A DNA stretch of 64,000 nt from Candidatus Aminicenantota bacterium (lineage in GTDB: Bacteria > Acidobacteriota > Aminicenantia > Aminicenantales > Aminicenantaceae). The DNA lies in contig WVZL01000025.1 of assembly GCA_011772495.1 (NCBI GenBank), positions 28,106 through 92,105 of the forward strand, given 5' to 3'. A program made the position numbers and the translations under genes. The notes under the pieces are model-generated. The model had not been told where the DNA came from. It was given only the letters and a program-made list of their open reading frames with translations, and did no database searches. Positions 44,976 to 53,874 of the stretch are shown in pieces (the stretch's first letter is position 1; each line of letters starts with the position of its first letter).

Positions 44976-46202
44976 ATGGATATCAGAGTCAACTTCGAGC
45001 GCCTCAAAGGAGATATCGAGAGCCTGGCGCAGATAGGCCGTGATCTAAAGGGAGGAATCACCAGGCCTTCCTACAGTAAAGCTGACCTTATAGCGCAGGA
45101 ATGGCTGAAAGAGAAAATAGAAGCAGCCGGTCTGCTCCTCCGCCAGGATGGAGCAGGAAACATCTTCGCCCGCCTAGAGGGCAAGGGAAAAACAATTATG
45201 GTCGGCTCCCACATCGATACAGTGATCAACGGAGGGATGTTTGACGGCGCGGTGGGAGTCCTTTCTGGGCTCGAGTGTCTAAGGAGAATAAAGGAGGAAA
45301 ACCTAAACCTTTCTAAGCCCTTGGAGCTGGCCTCCTTTGTGGACGAAGAAGGAAATTTGGTGGGAGATTTCCTCGGCAGTCGAGCCTTCATAGGACTTCT
45401 GGAAAGAGAGACTCTAGAAAAAGGGATGACCCAATTCGGAATTCCTTTCACCGATGTCTTGAAGGGAACACAATTCACCATTGACAGCATCATGGAGGCT
45501 CATAAGCAAAGACTCGAGATAGAATCCTTCCTGGAAATCCATATTGAGCAGGGCCCCACGCTGGAAATGGAGAATAAGCCCATAGGAATAGTAGATAGCA
45601 TTGCCGGAAAGCATTACCGGTGGTGCGCCTTTCTCGGAAAAGCAAGTCACTCCGGGACCACTCCCCTAGAACTTCGGCACGATGCCTTCTTAGGCCTGGC
45701 CGACTTTGCCCTGAGAAGCACTCAGCATGTGGCCACTAAACACTATGGAAGCATGGTGACCATAGGGAAAATAAATGTTCACCCTGGAGCCTTCAGTGTA
45801 GTTCCCGGCCAAGTTGATTTTTCTTTCGAATACAGGAGCACCTCCAAGGAAACCCTCGAAGAGCTTGAAAAATCCCTTCTGGCTCTGGCTGAGGATATCG
45901 CTTCCACCAGAGGGCTTGAATTCAAATCAACCGTAGTCGATAAAACAGAGCCAGTTAAGATGTCTCCTCGAATCATCGAAATGATGAAGGAAGAGTGTCA
46001 GAAGCTAGGCTATCCCTTCCTGATGATTCCCAGTGGCGCAGGTCACGATGCCCAGATTATAGCCAGGGAGGCTGAAGTAGGGATGATTTTCATCCCCTGT
46101 GTGGACGGAATCAGCCACTCCCCAGAGGAAATGATCAACTGGAAGGATTTAGAAAAAGGCGCTAACCTGCTCCTAGCAGTACTTTTAAAGCTGGCCGGTT
46201 AA
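44976..46202 (+). CDS. M20-family amidase, hydantoinase/carbamoylase type
   Basis: A 408-residue di-zinc hydrolase of the N-carbamoyl-L-amino-acid hydrolase/allantoate amidohydrolase/beta-ureidopropionase group. Metal ligands are in VGSHIDTVINGGMFDGAVG, FVDEEGNLVGDFLGSRA, HIEQGPTLE and GAGHDAQ. The dimerisation domain is at about 210-325. The exact substrate cannot be told; the group cuts C-N bonds in N-carbamoyl or related amides and supplies free amino acids. Directly follows the tricorn-like gene. Confidence 0.88.
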   Translation: MDIRVNFERLKGDIESLAQIGRDLKGGITRPSYSKADLIAQEWLKEKIEAAGLLLRQDGAGNIFARLEGKGKTIMVGSHIDTVINGGMFDGAVGVLSGLECLRRIKEENLNLSKPLELASFVDEEGNLVGDFLGSRAFIGLLERETLEKGMTQFGIPFTDVLKGTQFTIDSIMEAHKQRLEIESFLEIHIEQGPTLEMENKPIGIVDSIAGKHYRWCAFLGKASHSGTTPLELRHDAFLGLADFALRSTQHVATKHYGSMVTIGKINVHPGAFSVVPGQVDFSFEYRSTSKETLEELEKSLLALAEDIASTRGLEFKSTVVDKTEPVKMSPRIIEMMKEECQKLGYPFLMIPSGAGHDAQIIAREAEVGMIFIPCVDGISHSPEEMINWKDLEKGANLLLAVLLKLAG

Positions 46203-46216
46203 CTTTAAACTGGAAT

Positions 46217-46636
46217 TTATCTATCTAAATCTTCTGGATGAGGACGAAAACTTCGTTCTTTCTTCTTCTGCGAATGCTTACTTTTTTCCTCCAGTATCTT
46301 AAGCTTAGCCTTCTTAGAGCGCTTTCTCTTCTGGCGGCGGATTTTTTCGATTCTCTGCTGTTCCTCGCTCTTTTTCCCTAGAATCATCTTTTCGATCTTA
46401 TCGGTGAGAATCCTACGGGCAAGGAATCGGTTTAGGGCTTGATAGCGCTCCCGCTGACACTTCACTTCGATATTGGTCGGAATATGCTTTAAATAAACAC
46501 AGGTGGAAGTCTTGTTGACCTTTTGCCCACCTCTCCCGCTAGAACGTATAAACTTCTCCACGATATCCTTTTCGAAAATACCCAGACTTTCCATTCTTTG
46601 GCGCAGGGCTTCTTCTTTTTCCTTGGAAACGTGCAT
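46217..46636 (-). CDS. GGQ-motif peptide-chain release factor-like protein
   Basis: 139 residues from the ATG at 46636; the track's longer form uses a TTG at 46672 and no good ribosome site marks either. The peptidyl-tRNA hydrolase motif is RSSGRGGQKVNKTST, followed by VYLKHIPTNIEVKCQRERYQ, and a long Lys/Arg-rich helical tail as in mtRF-R(C12orf65)/ArfB-type rescue factors. There is no codon-recognition domain, so it probably frees stalled ribosomes. Stops 14 bases from the convergent M20 gene. Confidence 0.88.
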   Translation of the reverse strand: MHVSKEKEEALRQRMESLGIFEKDIVEKFIRSSGRGGQKVNKTSTCVYLKHIPTNIEVKCQRERYQALNRFLARRILTDKIEKMILGKKSEEQQRIEKIRRQKRKRSKKAKLKILEEKSKHSQKKKERSFRPHPEDLDR

Positions 46637-46689
46637 CACTGTATATTTTATACTATTCAATCCCCTGGCCAAAGCTAAACCAAAAAATA

Positions 46690-46731
46690 GGGGACGGTTC
46701 TATTTTTTCTCAAAAAAATAGAACCGTCCCC
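46690..46731. repeat. Perfect 19-bp hairpin of dispersed repeat family A
   Basis: GGGGACGGTTCTATTTTTT (46690-46708), a CTCA loop and its exact complement AAAAAATAGAACCGTCCCC (46713-46731). It lies upstream of two divergent genes, so it is not placed as a terminator. This is the two-armed form of the single arms at 27822, 31424 and 41572, like a REP/BIME element. Confidence 0.85.
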
Positions 46732-46784
46732 ATTTATTTATATTTATCTATATCATTTGACTAGGTTTAAAAAAAAGTTAAATG

Positions 46785-46800
46785 AGTAGACCTGACCCTA
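46785..46800 (+). repeat. Dispersed repeat family B copy (partial)
   Basis: GTAGACCTGACCCTAA matches the 3' half of GTCAAGACCTGACCCCAA at 34902. It lies just after the family A hairpin. Confidence 0.5.
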
Positions 46801-46857
46801 ATTTGTTTGATAAACTCTTCCTTCTTTCCCAAAGCGTATCATGAAAGGAAAAATACC

Positions 46858-48513
46858 ATGAAAAAAAGAAAAATGATTCTTTTTCTCTATTTCATACTTT
46901 CTATGCTCTTGACTTCCTCGCTTACTTACTCTACCTCAACCAAGAAAAAGCCATTGACAGTAGCTGAATCGAGCCATTTCACTGCGACTTCTCGCTATGT
47001 TGAGGTCATAGAATTCATAAGAGAATTGCAGCGGCAGAGCTCTCAAATCAGAGTTGAAACCTTCTGTCAAAGCATCGAAGGAAGAGATGTTCCCCTTCTC
47101 ATCCTCGGGCAGCCTGTCCCCTCCTCTCCCCAGGAGCTGAGGAATGATAAAAGAGGCGTCATCTACATCCAGGCAAACATCCATGCTGGGGAAGTTGAGG
47201 GGAAAGAGGCTTCCCTCATGCTTGCTCGAGATATTCTTCTCAACGAGAAACTTCCCTTTCTTGATAAGCTGGTTATTCTCATCGCACCGATCTTGAATGC
47301 TGACGGCAACGAGAAGATAAGCCCTGAAAACCGACCACGCCAGGCTGGCCCGGAAAAGGGAGTCGGTGTTCGTCACAACGGTCAGAATCTTGATCTGAAC
47401 CGCGACAGCATGAAACTGGAAAGCCCAGAGCTTCAAGGCTTAGTCCGAAACGTTCTGATGCGCTGGGATCCTCTTCTTCTTGTGGATTGTCATACCACGA
47501 ATGGTGTCTATCACGAAGAACCCGTGACCTACTCCTGGCCTCTAAACTCAAATGGCGACACTTCCATCATTGAGTACATGAGAGAGAGCATGCTTCCCTC
47601 GATAAGCACTCGTTTAAAGGACAAATACAACACTCTCTCCATTCCCTATGGGATCTTCATGGACGTCAACAATCCAGAAAAAGGGTGGCGCACTTTTGCC
47701 CCCCAGCCGCGTTTTGTCACCAATTACACGGGCTTAAGAAACCGATTGGCCATCTTGGATGAAAACTATGCTTATGCCGATTACAAAACTAGGGTCTTTG
47801 GTTGTTATCATTTCCTTCTATCCATCCTGGATTACTGCCACGCTCACAAGGATGATATCGCTGCTCTTGTCGTGGCAGCAGACCGGAAGACAATCCAGCG
47901 AGGACTTCATCCTTCTGAGAAAGACGCCTTTGCTGTTGAGTTTGAAATGAAACCTTTAAAGAAGCCGGTCACGGTTCACGGTTGGGAAATGAAGGTCTTT
48001 CCCAGAGAAGGAAGATGGCCTCGAGTTGAAAAGACCGATGTTAAAAGAGTTTTCACTCTTTCCTATTATGCTGATTTTATCTCCAAGAGAACCGTTAAAT
48101 TTCCGTATGCCTATCTTCTTCCTGATCCTATCCCTGAGATCAATGAAAAACTCCTGCAACATGGGATCATGTTAGAGAGGCTTACTCAAGCTGTAGCGTT
48201 GGAAGTGGAATCTTTCCGGATAAAAGAAATCAAGGGAGCGGACAGGCTTTATCAGGGGCATCGTTTGAATGCAGTGAAAGGTGATTACGCCGTCGAACAA
48301 AAAAACTTTCCTGAGGGAACAGTTTTCATAGGCACAGCTCAACCGCTGGGGACTCTGGCTGCTTGCCTCCTTGAGCCTGAGAGCGACGATGGACTTCTGG
48401 TCTGGAATTTCTTTGATCGCTATCTCGTCACTCAATGGCGGGGAGCCCCACGAACCTATCCAGTCTATAAGCTCTTGAAACCGGTGAATATACCCAAAGA
48501 AATGAGGAGATGA
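46858..48513 (+). CDS. Exported M14-family zinc carboxypeptidase
   Basis: 551 residues from the ATG at 46858 (MKKRKMILFLYF), which has an AAAGGAAA ribosome site and starts directly with a signal peptide; the track start 17 codons earlier does not. The zinc ligands are in QANIHAGEVEGKEA (H and E) and LLVDCHTTNGV (third His); LDENYAYADYK likely holds the catalytic Glu. The domain spans about 40-340; the C-terminal part is family-specific. It removes C-terminal residues from peptides outside the cytoplasm, in line with the tricorn-like and M20 genes nearby. Confidence 0.88.
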   Translation: MKKRKMILFLYFILSMLLTSSLTYSTSTKKKPLTVAESSHFTATSRYVEVIEFIRELQRQSSQIRVETFCQSIEGRDVPLLILGQPVPSSPQELRNDKRGVIYIQANIHAGEVEGKEASLMLARDILLNEKLPFLDKLVILIAPILNADGNEKISPENRPRQAGPEKGVGVRHNGQNLDLNRDSMKLESPELQGLVRNVLMRWDPLLLVDCHTTNGVYHEEPVTYSWPLNSNGDTSIIEYMRESMLPSISTRLKDKYNTLSIPYGIFMDVNNPEKGWRTFAPQPRFVTNYTGLRNRLAILDENYAYADYKTRVFGCYHFLLSILDYCHAHKDDIAALVVAADRKTIQRGLHPSEKDAFAVEFEMKPLKKPVTVHGWEMKVFPREGRWPRVEKTDVKRVFTLSYYADFISKRTVKFPYAYLLPDPIPEINEKLLQHGIMLERLTQAVALEVESFRIKEIKGADRLYQGHRLNAVKGDYAVEQKNFPEGTVFIGTAQPLGTLAACLLEPESDDGLLVWNFFDRYLVTQWRGAPRTYPVYKLLKPVNIPKEMRR

Positions 48514-49335
48514 TTATTTCTTTTTCTTCCTGGAGGCGATAAGGAACTTGCCGCAGTTCTCGCAGACAAAAATATCATTGCTTCCTTCGATGGCAGAACT
48601 CATTCCCGTAGCGATGTTGATATTGCATCCCTGACAAACACCCCCGTCCATTTCAGCCACGGCAAACCCGTATCGTTCCATCAGTCGATCAAACCTAGTC
48701 AACAAGGACTGATCGAGCTCCTCCCGAATGAAATCAGCCTGTTTCTGGATAGCTTTCCGCTTTTCTTTGGAAGCCTTTCTCTTCTTGATCTCAATATCCT
48801 GAAGCTTCTTGAGAAGACTGGCTCGATTGATGATCTTATCCTCTTGGGGAAGCTCCAGCTTAATCTCAGAAAGCACCTTATAGAGTTCTGTTTTGTTCTT
48901 GGCTTCGAAGAGCCTGTGCCTGAATCCAGGCCTCCGCAAGAACTTGGCTAAGCCGGCAAAAAGGTGGTTGAAAAGACCTGGAATGGAAGGATTCCAGATC
49001 ACCAGAATGATCAGATGGACTTCTTTGTTGTCGATAGATTCAAAGTCGATGCCTTTTTTGGACTTGCCGACAGCAACTATCAAATCTCCTCCAGTATTGA
49101 CTCGAGCATGGGGCACAGCCACACCGTGGCCGATCCCAGTTGATTCCAGCCTCTCTCGATCGATAACCCGAGTCAAGAGGAGCGTCTTGTTCTTGATGAG
49201 CTTTTGCTTGGCTAAGATATCCAGCAGTTCTTCGATCCCAGCGACTTTATCCTTTGCTTTAAGGTCGAAGCTGATCTGGGAAGGCTTTAAATAATCGGAG
49301 AAATAAGAGCTTTTAAGAGGAACTTTCCTCTCCAT
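48514..49335 (-). CDS. PTS EIIA-domain protein fused to a coiled coil and C4 zinc ribbon
   Basis: A 273-residue protein. Residues about 10-155 form a fructose/Ntr-type EIIA domain with the phospho-accepting His in GIGHGVAVPHARV. A charged helical stretch (about 160-215, KLQDIEIKKRKASKEKRKAIQKQ) follows, and the C-terminus is a zinc ribbon (VCQGCNINIATGM, then FVCENCGKFLI) of the type in DUF164/CT398-like proteins. I know no function for this fusion. No HPr or EI gene is in the window. It is convergent with the M14 gene, the stops being adjacent. Confidence 0.82.
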   Translation of the reverse strand: MERKVPLKSSYFSDYLKPSQISFDLKAKDKVAGIEELLDILAKQKLIKNKTLLLTRVIDRERLESTGIGHGVAVPHARVNTGGDLIVAVGKSKKGIDFESIDNKEVHLIILVIWNPSIPGLFNHLFAGLAKFLRRPGFRHRLFEAKNKTELYKVLSEIKLELPQEDKIINRASLLKKLQDIEIKKRKASKEKRKAIQKQADFIREELDQSLLTRFDRLMERYGFAVAEMDGGVCQGCNINIATGMSSAIEGSNDIFVCENCGKFLIASRKKKK

Positions 49336-49469
49336 CGTGACTTCATTTTAGCATAAAAATAATCCTATCAAAAGAATAATGAGTTCAAAATCCAATTTTT
49401 TCTGGATTATGGTCTAAATCTAAAATAGCTTGTCTCTTTGAATCGAATAAACAAATGAATTTGAAGAGA

Positions 49470-50501
49470 TTAGCGGAGGATGAATCCATCTTGGAGAGGG
49501 TCCTCTGGGTCAAACAAGAATTCATGCTGGCCAGTGATATAAGCCGAACCTTCCACTTCAGGAATGATTGCAGGATGAGGTCCAAATTTTTTAGTCTCCA
49601 CGATGCGCCCTGTGAAACGAGTGCCGATAATACTCTCAATGTCGATCTGCTGGTTCAAGGCAATCTTTTGCCTCGCATGCAGGATGGCCAGGCGGCCGCT
49701 GATACCTGTTCCGGTCGGAGAGCGGTCCACTTCTCCTTCGGCAAAGATGCAAACACTACGGCTGTCTGCTCCTTTACTTAAGGGAGGGCAGATGAAAATA
49801 GTCCCATAGAGGAAATTCAAGTCTTTCTCGTAAGGATGAACGATGGGACGGCTGGCCATGACTGCTCTTTTGATAGCCATCCCCTTCTCGATGAAGTCAC
49901 GGAATTTATCAGGCGTACAGGTTAAACCCACTTCCTTGGCTTTGACATAAGCATAGAAAGCACCCCCAAAAGCGATATCATAAGAGATTTTGCCTAATCC
50001 GGGTACTTGAATCCTTTCGTCCAGGGCAAGGACAAAGGAGGGTACATTTTGAAAGGCGACACTTTTTACCCGCCTCCGGGCGACTCTGGCCTGGGCTGTT
50101 ACTAATCCAGCCGGGGTGTCTATCTTAACAGTGGTTGTCGGCGCAGTCATGGGAAGCATTCCCGTTTCCAGGACAACTGTGGCTATGGCGATGATGCCGT
50201 GGCCGCACATAGTGCTGTAGCCTTCATTATGGAAGAATACGACTCCTGTATCAGCTTCAGGAGTGACAGGAGAAGTGAGGATGCATCCGTACATATCTGC
50301 ATGGCCCCGGGGCTCCCACACCAGAGCTGTACGCAGATGGTCTAAGTTTTTCTGGCAGTAGCGGCGCCGAGCAAGAATCGTTTTTCCTGGCAGATCAGGG
50401 AAACCGCTAGTGATAATCCTTAAGGGTTCGCCCTCGGTATGAGCATCAATGGTGGTTATCTTCAGCCATTTCTTAGGAGGCTTCCATTTCTTCTTAGCCA
50501 T
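49470..50501 (-). CDS. trans-3-Hydroxy-L-proline dehydratase (proline racemase family)
   Basis: A 343-residue member of the proline racemase superfamily. The first catalytic residue is C99 in GYSTMCGHG. The second Cys of racemases and epimerases is replaced by T263 in DRSPTGTGISGR, the same Cys/Thr pair as in trans-3-hydroxy-L-proline dehydratases such as human L3HYPDH. The product Delta1-pyrroline-2-carboxylate would be reduced to proline by the enzyme encoded at 51885. The gene diverges from the flavoprotein gene at 50729 across a 227-base regulatory gap. Epimerase activity is unlikely without the second Cys. Confidence 0.85.
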   Translation of the reverse strand: MAKKKWKPPKKWLKITTIDAHTEGEPLRIITSGFPDLPGKTILARRRYCQKNLDHLRTALVWEPRGHADMYGCILTSPVTPEADTGVVFFHNEGYSTMCGHGIIAIATVVLETGMLPMTAPTTTVKIDTPAGLVTAQARVARRRVKSVAFQNVPSFVLALDERIQVPGLGKISYDIAFGGAFYAYVKAKEVGLTCTPDKFRDFIEKGMAIKRAVMASRPIVHPYEKDLNFLYGTIFICPPLSKGADSRSVCIFAEGEVDRSPTGTGISGRLAILHARQKIALNQQIDIESIIGTRFTGRIVETKKFGPHPAIIPEVEGSAYITGQHEFLFDPEDPLQDGFILR

Positions 50502-50654
50502 TTCCCTTCTTCACAATAATAAAGCTCAACTCTAAAGTCAATCCAAACAAAAAGAAAGAGGGCAGTCCAAACAAGATCAGGTCTCTAGAGGCGTGGTAAA
50601 GAGGAATAGTCCATGATTAAATAATGAATCTATAGACCTGGCTTTTTGTTCTCG

Positions 50655-50682
50655 TTGACTTCGAATTCAGCCCTGCTATAAA
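50655..50682 (+). promoter_or_regulatory. Sigma-70 promoter of the hydroxyproline operon
   Basis: TTGACT, a 16-base spacer and TATAAA, 46 bases before the flavoprotein start codon. The opposite strand has a weaker TTGACT-17-TATTGT (50541-50513) for the dehydratase gene. Confidence 0.6.
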
Positions 50683-50728
50683 CTACCAAAATAGAAAAAC
50701 GGATACGAGGAAAGAAACAAGAAAGAAC

Positions 50729-51883
50729 ATGGGTGAGTGGAAAAACACAGCCGACGTTGTCATTGTTGGCGGAGGAATCATGGGAGCCAGCACAGCCTAT
50801 TACCTGGCGAAGCGCGGCCAAAAGGACGTGGTGCTCCTGGAAAAGGACCTTCTGGCCCAAGCCACAACCGGACTGAGTGTGGGGGGAATCCGTCAGCAGT
50901 TTTCGCATCCGGCTAATATCCTTTTATCCCAAGAAACCTTGCGCCTCTTTAAACGCTTCCCAGAAGAGTTCGACACTGACATCGGTTTTCATCAAGTGGG
51001 ATATCTTTTTCTGGCCCAAGAAGAAGAAACCTGGAAAGAATTTTTGGACAATGTCAACCTTCAAAGGAGTTATAAAGTTCCGGTTGAAGTATTGAATCAA
51101 AGAGAAATCAAGGAACGCTGGCCTTACCTGGAGACAGATGATTTAAAGGGAGGTACTTTCTGTGCTGAAGATGGTTATGCTGATCCCTACAGTGTGGCCA
51201 TGGGTCTGGCTAATGTGGCCAGAAAGGATGGAGTATGCATCGAGGAAAAAACAGAATTAACCAGCATCCAGGTTGAAGGAGACAGAATCCAAGGAGTCGA
51301 GACCAATAAAGGCTCCATCTCCACACCGGTCGTCGTCAATGTGGCAGGCCCGTGGAGTGGCAAAGTCGCCAAAATGGCTGGCGTTGACCTTCCAGTAAAA
51401 CCCTACCGCCGTCAAGCCTTCGTGACCACTGCTTTCAAGGATATTCCCAAGCCAATCCCCTTGATCCTTGACTTCGATGTGAGCTTTTACTTTCGAGAAG
51501 AAGGACCTGGAATCCTCATGGGGAGGAGTGACCCGGATGAGCCATCAAGCTTTAGTACTAACGTGGATTGGAATTTTCTAACCAAGGTTACAGAGACGGC
51601 TGTTCTGAGGGCTCCTGTCCTCGAAAAGGCACAAATCAGGCGAGGCTGGGGAGGGCTCTACACCATTTCTCCTGATAACAACCCGATTATCGGGCCTTTG
51701 CCTGGAGTGGAAGGCTTCTATTGCGCCAGCGGTTTCTCAGGCCACGGCTTTCAGCATGGACCTCCGGCTGGGCGCATCCTGAGCGAGCTCATCCTTGATG
51801 GCCAGACCGGCTTTGACCTTACCCCTTTTTCGTATGACCGGTTTAACACAATGAGGAAAATAGTAGAGAAGAGGGTGGTGTGA
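50729..51883 (+). CDS. FAD-dependent amine oxidoreductase (sarcosine oxidase beta/proline dehydrogenase beta-like)
   Basis: A 384-residue DAO-superfamily flavoprotein. The FAD fold begins VVIVGGGIMGASTAYYLAKRG, and GLSVGGIRQQFSHP is the region beside the flavin in sarcosine-oxidase-beta-like enzymes. Near the C-terminus GLYTISPDNNPIIGPLPG and ASGFSGHGFQHGP complete the FAD site. In this cluster L-proline, D-hydroxyproline or another imino acid is the likely substrate; proline dehydrogenase beta subunits are of this type. It lies one base before the next gene. Confidence 0.85.
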   Translation: MGEWKNTADVVIVGGGIMGASTAYYLAKRGQKDVVLLEKDLLAQATTGLSVGGIRQQFSHPANILLSQETLRLFKRFPEEFDTDIGFHQVGYLFLAQEEETWKEFLDNVNLQRSYKVPVEVLNQREIKERWPYLETDDLKGGTFCAEDGYADPYSVAMGLANVARKDGVCIEEKTELTSIQVEGDRIQGVETNKGSISTPVVVNVAGPWSGKVAKMAGVDLPVKPYRRQAFVTTAFKDIPKPIPLILDFDVSFYFREEGPGILMGRSDPDEPSSFSTNVDWNFLTKVTETAVLRAPVLEKAQIRRGWGGLYTISPDNNPIIGPLPGVEGFYCASGFSGHGFQHGPPAGRILSELILDGQTGFDLTPFSYDRFNTMRKIVEKRVV

Positions 51884-51884
51884 G

Positions 51885-52880
51885 ATGTTTAAATTAAAAA
51901 TCCTTACTAGAGAGGAAGTGCGCCAGCTGGTGACCATGGCCCAGGCCATTGCTGCGGTCAAAGAAGCTTTTCTGCAGCTTTCCGCTGGCAAATCAATCCT
52001 GCCATTGAGGACTCAGGTTCCGGTTGAAAGCCAAGATGGGGTAACTCTTTTTATGCCTGCTTATTTATCCACCAGTGACGCCCTGGGAGCCAAGATCGTC
52101 TCCGTCTTTCCCAAGAACGTGAACAAGGACTTACCCACGATCCATGCTCTCATGGTCCTAGTCAATCCAGAGACCGGACAGCCAGCAGCCGTGATGGACG
52201 GGACCTATCTAACAGCCCTCCGAACAGGAGCTGCCTCTGGTGTGGCTACTGAAATCTTAGCCAGAACCGAGGCTTCTGCGGCAGCTATCATCGGAGCAGG
52301 GATTCAGGGACACACTCAATTGGAAGCTGTGTGTACGGTCCGAACTATCAAAAAAGCCTGGATTTATGACTCCCGGCTTGAAGCTGCTACGGCTTATGCC
52401 AAGGCTATGAAAAAGCAGGGAGGTCCCATTCCGGCTGACATTTCTGTGGCTGACTCAGCAGCTCAAGCTGTCCGAGAAGCTGACATTATCTGTGCAGCAA
52501 CAACATCTACAGAACCGGTATTCGAAGATGAGGACCTCAAGCCAGGGGTACATATAAACGGCATCGGCTCTTACACCCCAGAAATGCATGAAATTCCCTC
52601 CCAGACAGTTGCCCGCTCCAAAGTCATCGTCGATTCCCGTTCAGCCTCTTTGGCTGAGGCCGGTGATTTGATTATCCCTATGAAAGCAGGCTTAATAAAT
52701 GAAGAACACATTCACGGGGAAATCGGAGAGATCGCAGCCGGAAAGATTCCAGCCCGGGAATCTGACGATGAAATCACCTTCTTTAAGTCCGTGGGACTGG
52801 CTGTTCAGGATGTGGCTGTGGGCGAGCTCATCCGGCGCCAAGCTGAGCGGCTTGGCATGGGGAAAGAAGTGGAGATATGA
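51885..52880 (+). CDS. Ornithine cyclodeaminase-family protein, probable Delta1-pyrroline-2-carboxylate reductase
   Basis: A 331-residue protein of the OCD/mu-crystallin family. The Rossmann motif is [17 protein letters not shown] near residues 130-146, and the substrate part includes [17 protein letters not shown] and [12 protein letters not shown]. The NAD(P)H-dependent reductases of this family make proline from pyrroline-2-carboxylate, the product of the dehydratase at 49470, so the pathway fits. Alternatives are true ornithine cyclodeaminase or alanine dehydrogenase of the same family. The ATG follows the upstream stop within two bases. Confidence 0.85.
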   Translation: MFKLKILTREEVRQLVTMAQAIAAVKEAFLQLSAGKSILPLRTQVPVESQDGVTLFMPAYLSTSDALGAKIVSVFPKNVNKDLPTIHALMVLVNPETGQPAAVMDGTYLTALRTGAASGVATEILARTEASAAAIIGAGIQGHTQLEAVCTVRTIKKAWIYDSRLEAATAYAKAMKKQGGPIPADISVADSAAQAVREADIICAATTSTEPVFEDEDLKPGVHINGIGSYTPEMHEIPSQTVARSKVIVDSRSASLAEAGDLIIPMKAGLINEEHIHGEIGEIAAGKIPARESDDEITFFKSVGLAVQDVAVGELIRRQAERLGMGKEVEI

Positions 52881-52961
52881 TACACTCTTAAGGTTATCAC
52901 GGCATAATAAGTGGATAGATCATAACCAAAGAAAACAAATCAGAAAGAAAAATAAGAAAAC

Positions 52962-53870
52962 ATGAAATCAGGTTTGATATTTGATATCAAAAGATATGCC
53001 ATTCATGACGGACCAGGAATACGCACCACTGTTTTCTTCAAAGGTTGTCCCTTGCAGTGCCCGTGGTGCCATAATCCAGAGGGGCAGGAATCGAATCCCG
53101 AGCTTTCCTTCAACAAGACGAGATGCCTCGAAGGTTGCTCAGAGTGTATAAAGATTTGTCCGCAAGACGCGCTTTCCCGCGTAAATGGCCTTGTTTCCAT
53201 AGACAGAGATAAATGCGATTTATGCGGGGACTGCGCTCCAGCCTGCCCAACCGAAGCCCTTGAAATCATCGGCAGGGAGCTGAGTGTAGAAGAGGTGATG
53301 GAAGAGATCGAGAAAGACAGAGTATTCTTCGAGGAATCTGGCGGCGGAGTGACATTTTCTGGTGGAGAACCCCTGGCGCAGCTTGAATTTTTGAAGGCGG
53401 TACTCGATAAATGCAAGAAAAAGGGTGTTCATACCGTCCTGGACACTTGTGGATACGCCCCTTACGAGGATTTGGAGAAAATCGCAAAAAAAATCAATCT
53501 TTTTCTGTATGATTTTAAATTGCTGGATGATAAAAAACACCAAGAAGCCATGGGAGTATCGAATAAACTCATTATCCAAAATTTAAAGAAACTCTCAGCA
53601 AAGGGCAGCAATATAGTTGTCCGCATCCCGATCATAGAAGGTGTAAACGACACCGATGAAAACATCATTGGGACCGCGAAATTCATAGCCTCTCTACCTG
53701 GAATAAAGGAAATAAGCCTCCTTCCCTATCACAAAGGAGGTCGCCAGAAGTACTCCAGGTTGAACAAAGCCTCCAGGATGGATAAGGTTCTTGCGCCTTC
53801 AAAGGAGAAGATCAAAAAAACAAAGAAAAAATTGGAACGCTATGGTTTTCGGGTTAAAATAGGAGATTAG
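52962..53870 (+). CDS. Glycyl-radical enzyme activase for HypD
   Basis: A 302-residue radical SAM activase. It shows IHDGPGIRTTVFFKGC, then CPLQCPWCHN with the CxxxCxxC that holds the SAM cluster, and a ferredoxin-like insert with CSECIKICPQ and CDLCGDCAPACP for two extra 4Fe-4S clusters. GGGVTFSGGEPLAQ is the SAM-binding motif. Four bases before hypD, so it clearly serves that enzyme by making its glycyl radical. Confidence 0.95.
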   Translation: MKSGLIFDIKRYAIHDGPGIRTTVFFKGCPLQCPWCHNPEGQESNPELSFNKTRCLEGCSECIKICPQDALSRVNGLVSIDRDKCDLCGDCAPACPTEALEIIGRELSVEEVMEEIEKDRVFFEESGGGVTFSGGEPLAQLEFLKAVLDKCKKKGVHTVLDTCGYAPYEDLEKIAKKINLFLYDFKLLDDKKHQEAMGVSNKLIIQNLKKLSAKGSNIVVRIPIIEGVNDTDENIIGTAKFIASLPGIKEISLLPYHKGGRQKYSRLNKASRMDKVLAPSKEKIKKTKKKLERYGFRVKIGD

Positions 53871-53874
53871 GGCG

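Noticed and set aside
46690-46731. Rho-independent terminator
   Set aside because: The hairpin lies upstream of two divergent genes, not after a gene, and its sequence recurs as single arms elsewhere, so it is a repeat element.
49470-50501. 4-Hydroxyproline 2-epimerase or proline racemase
   Set aside because: The second catalytic Cys is Thr (T263), the mark of 3-hydroxyproline dehydratases.
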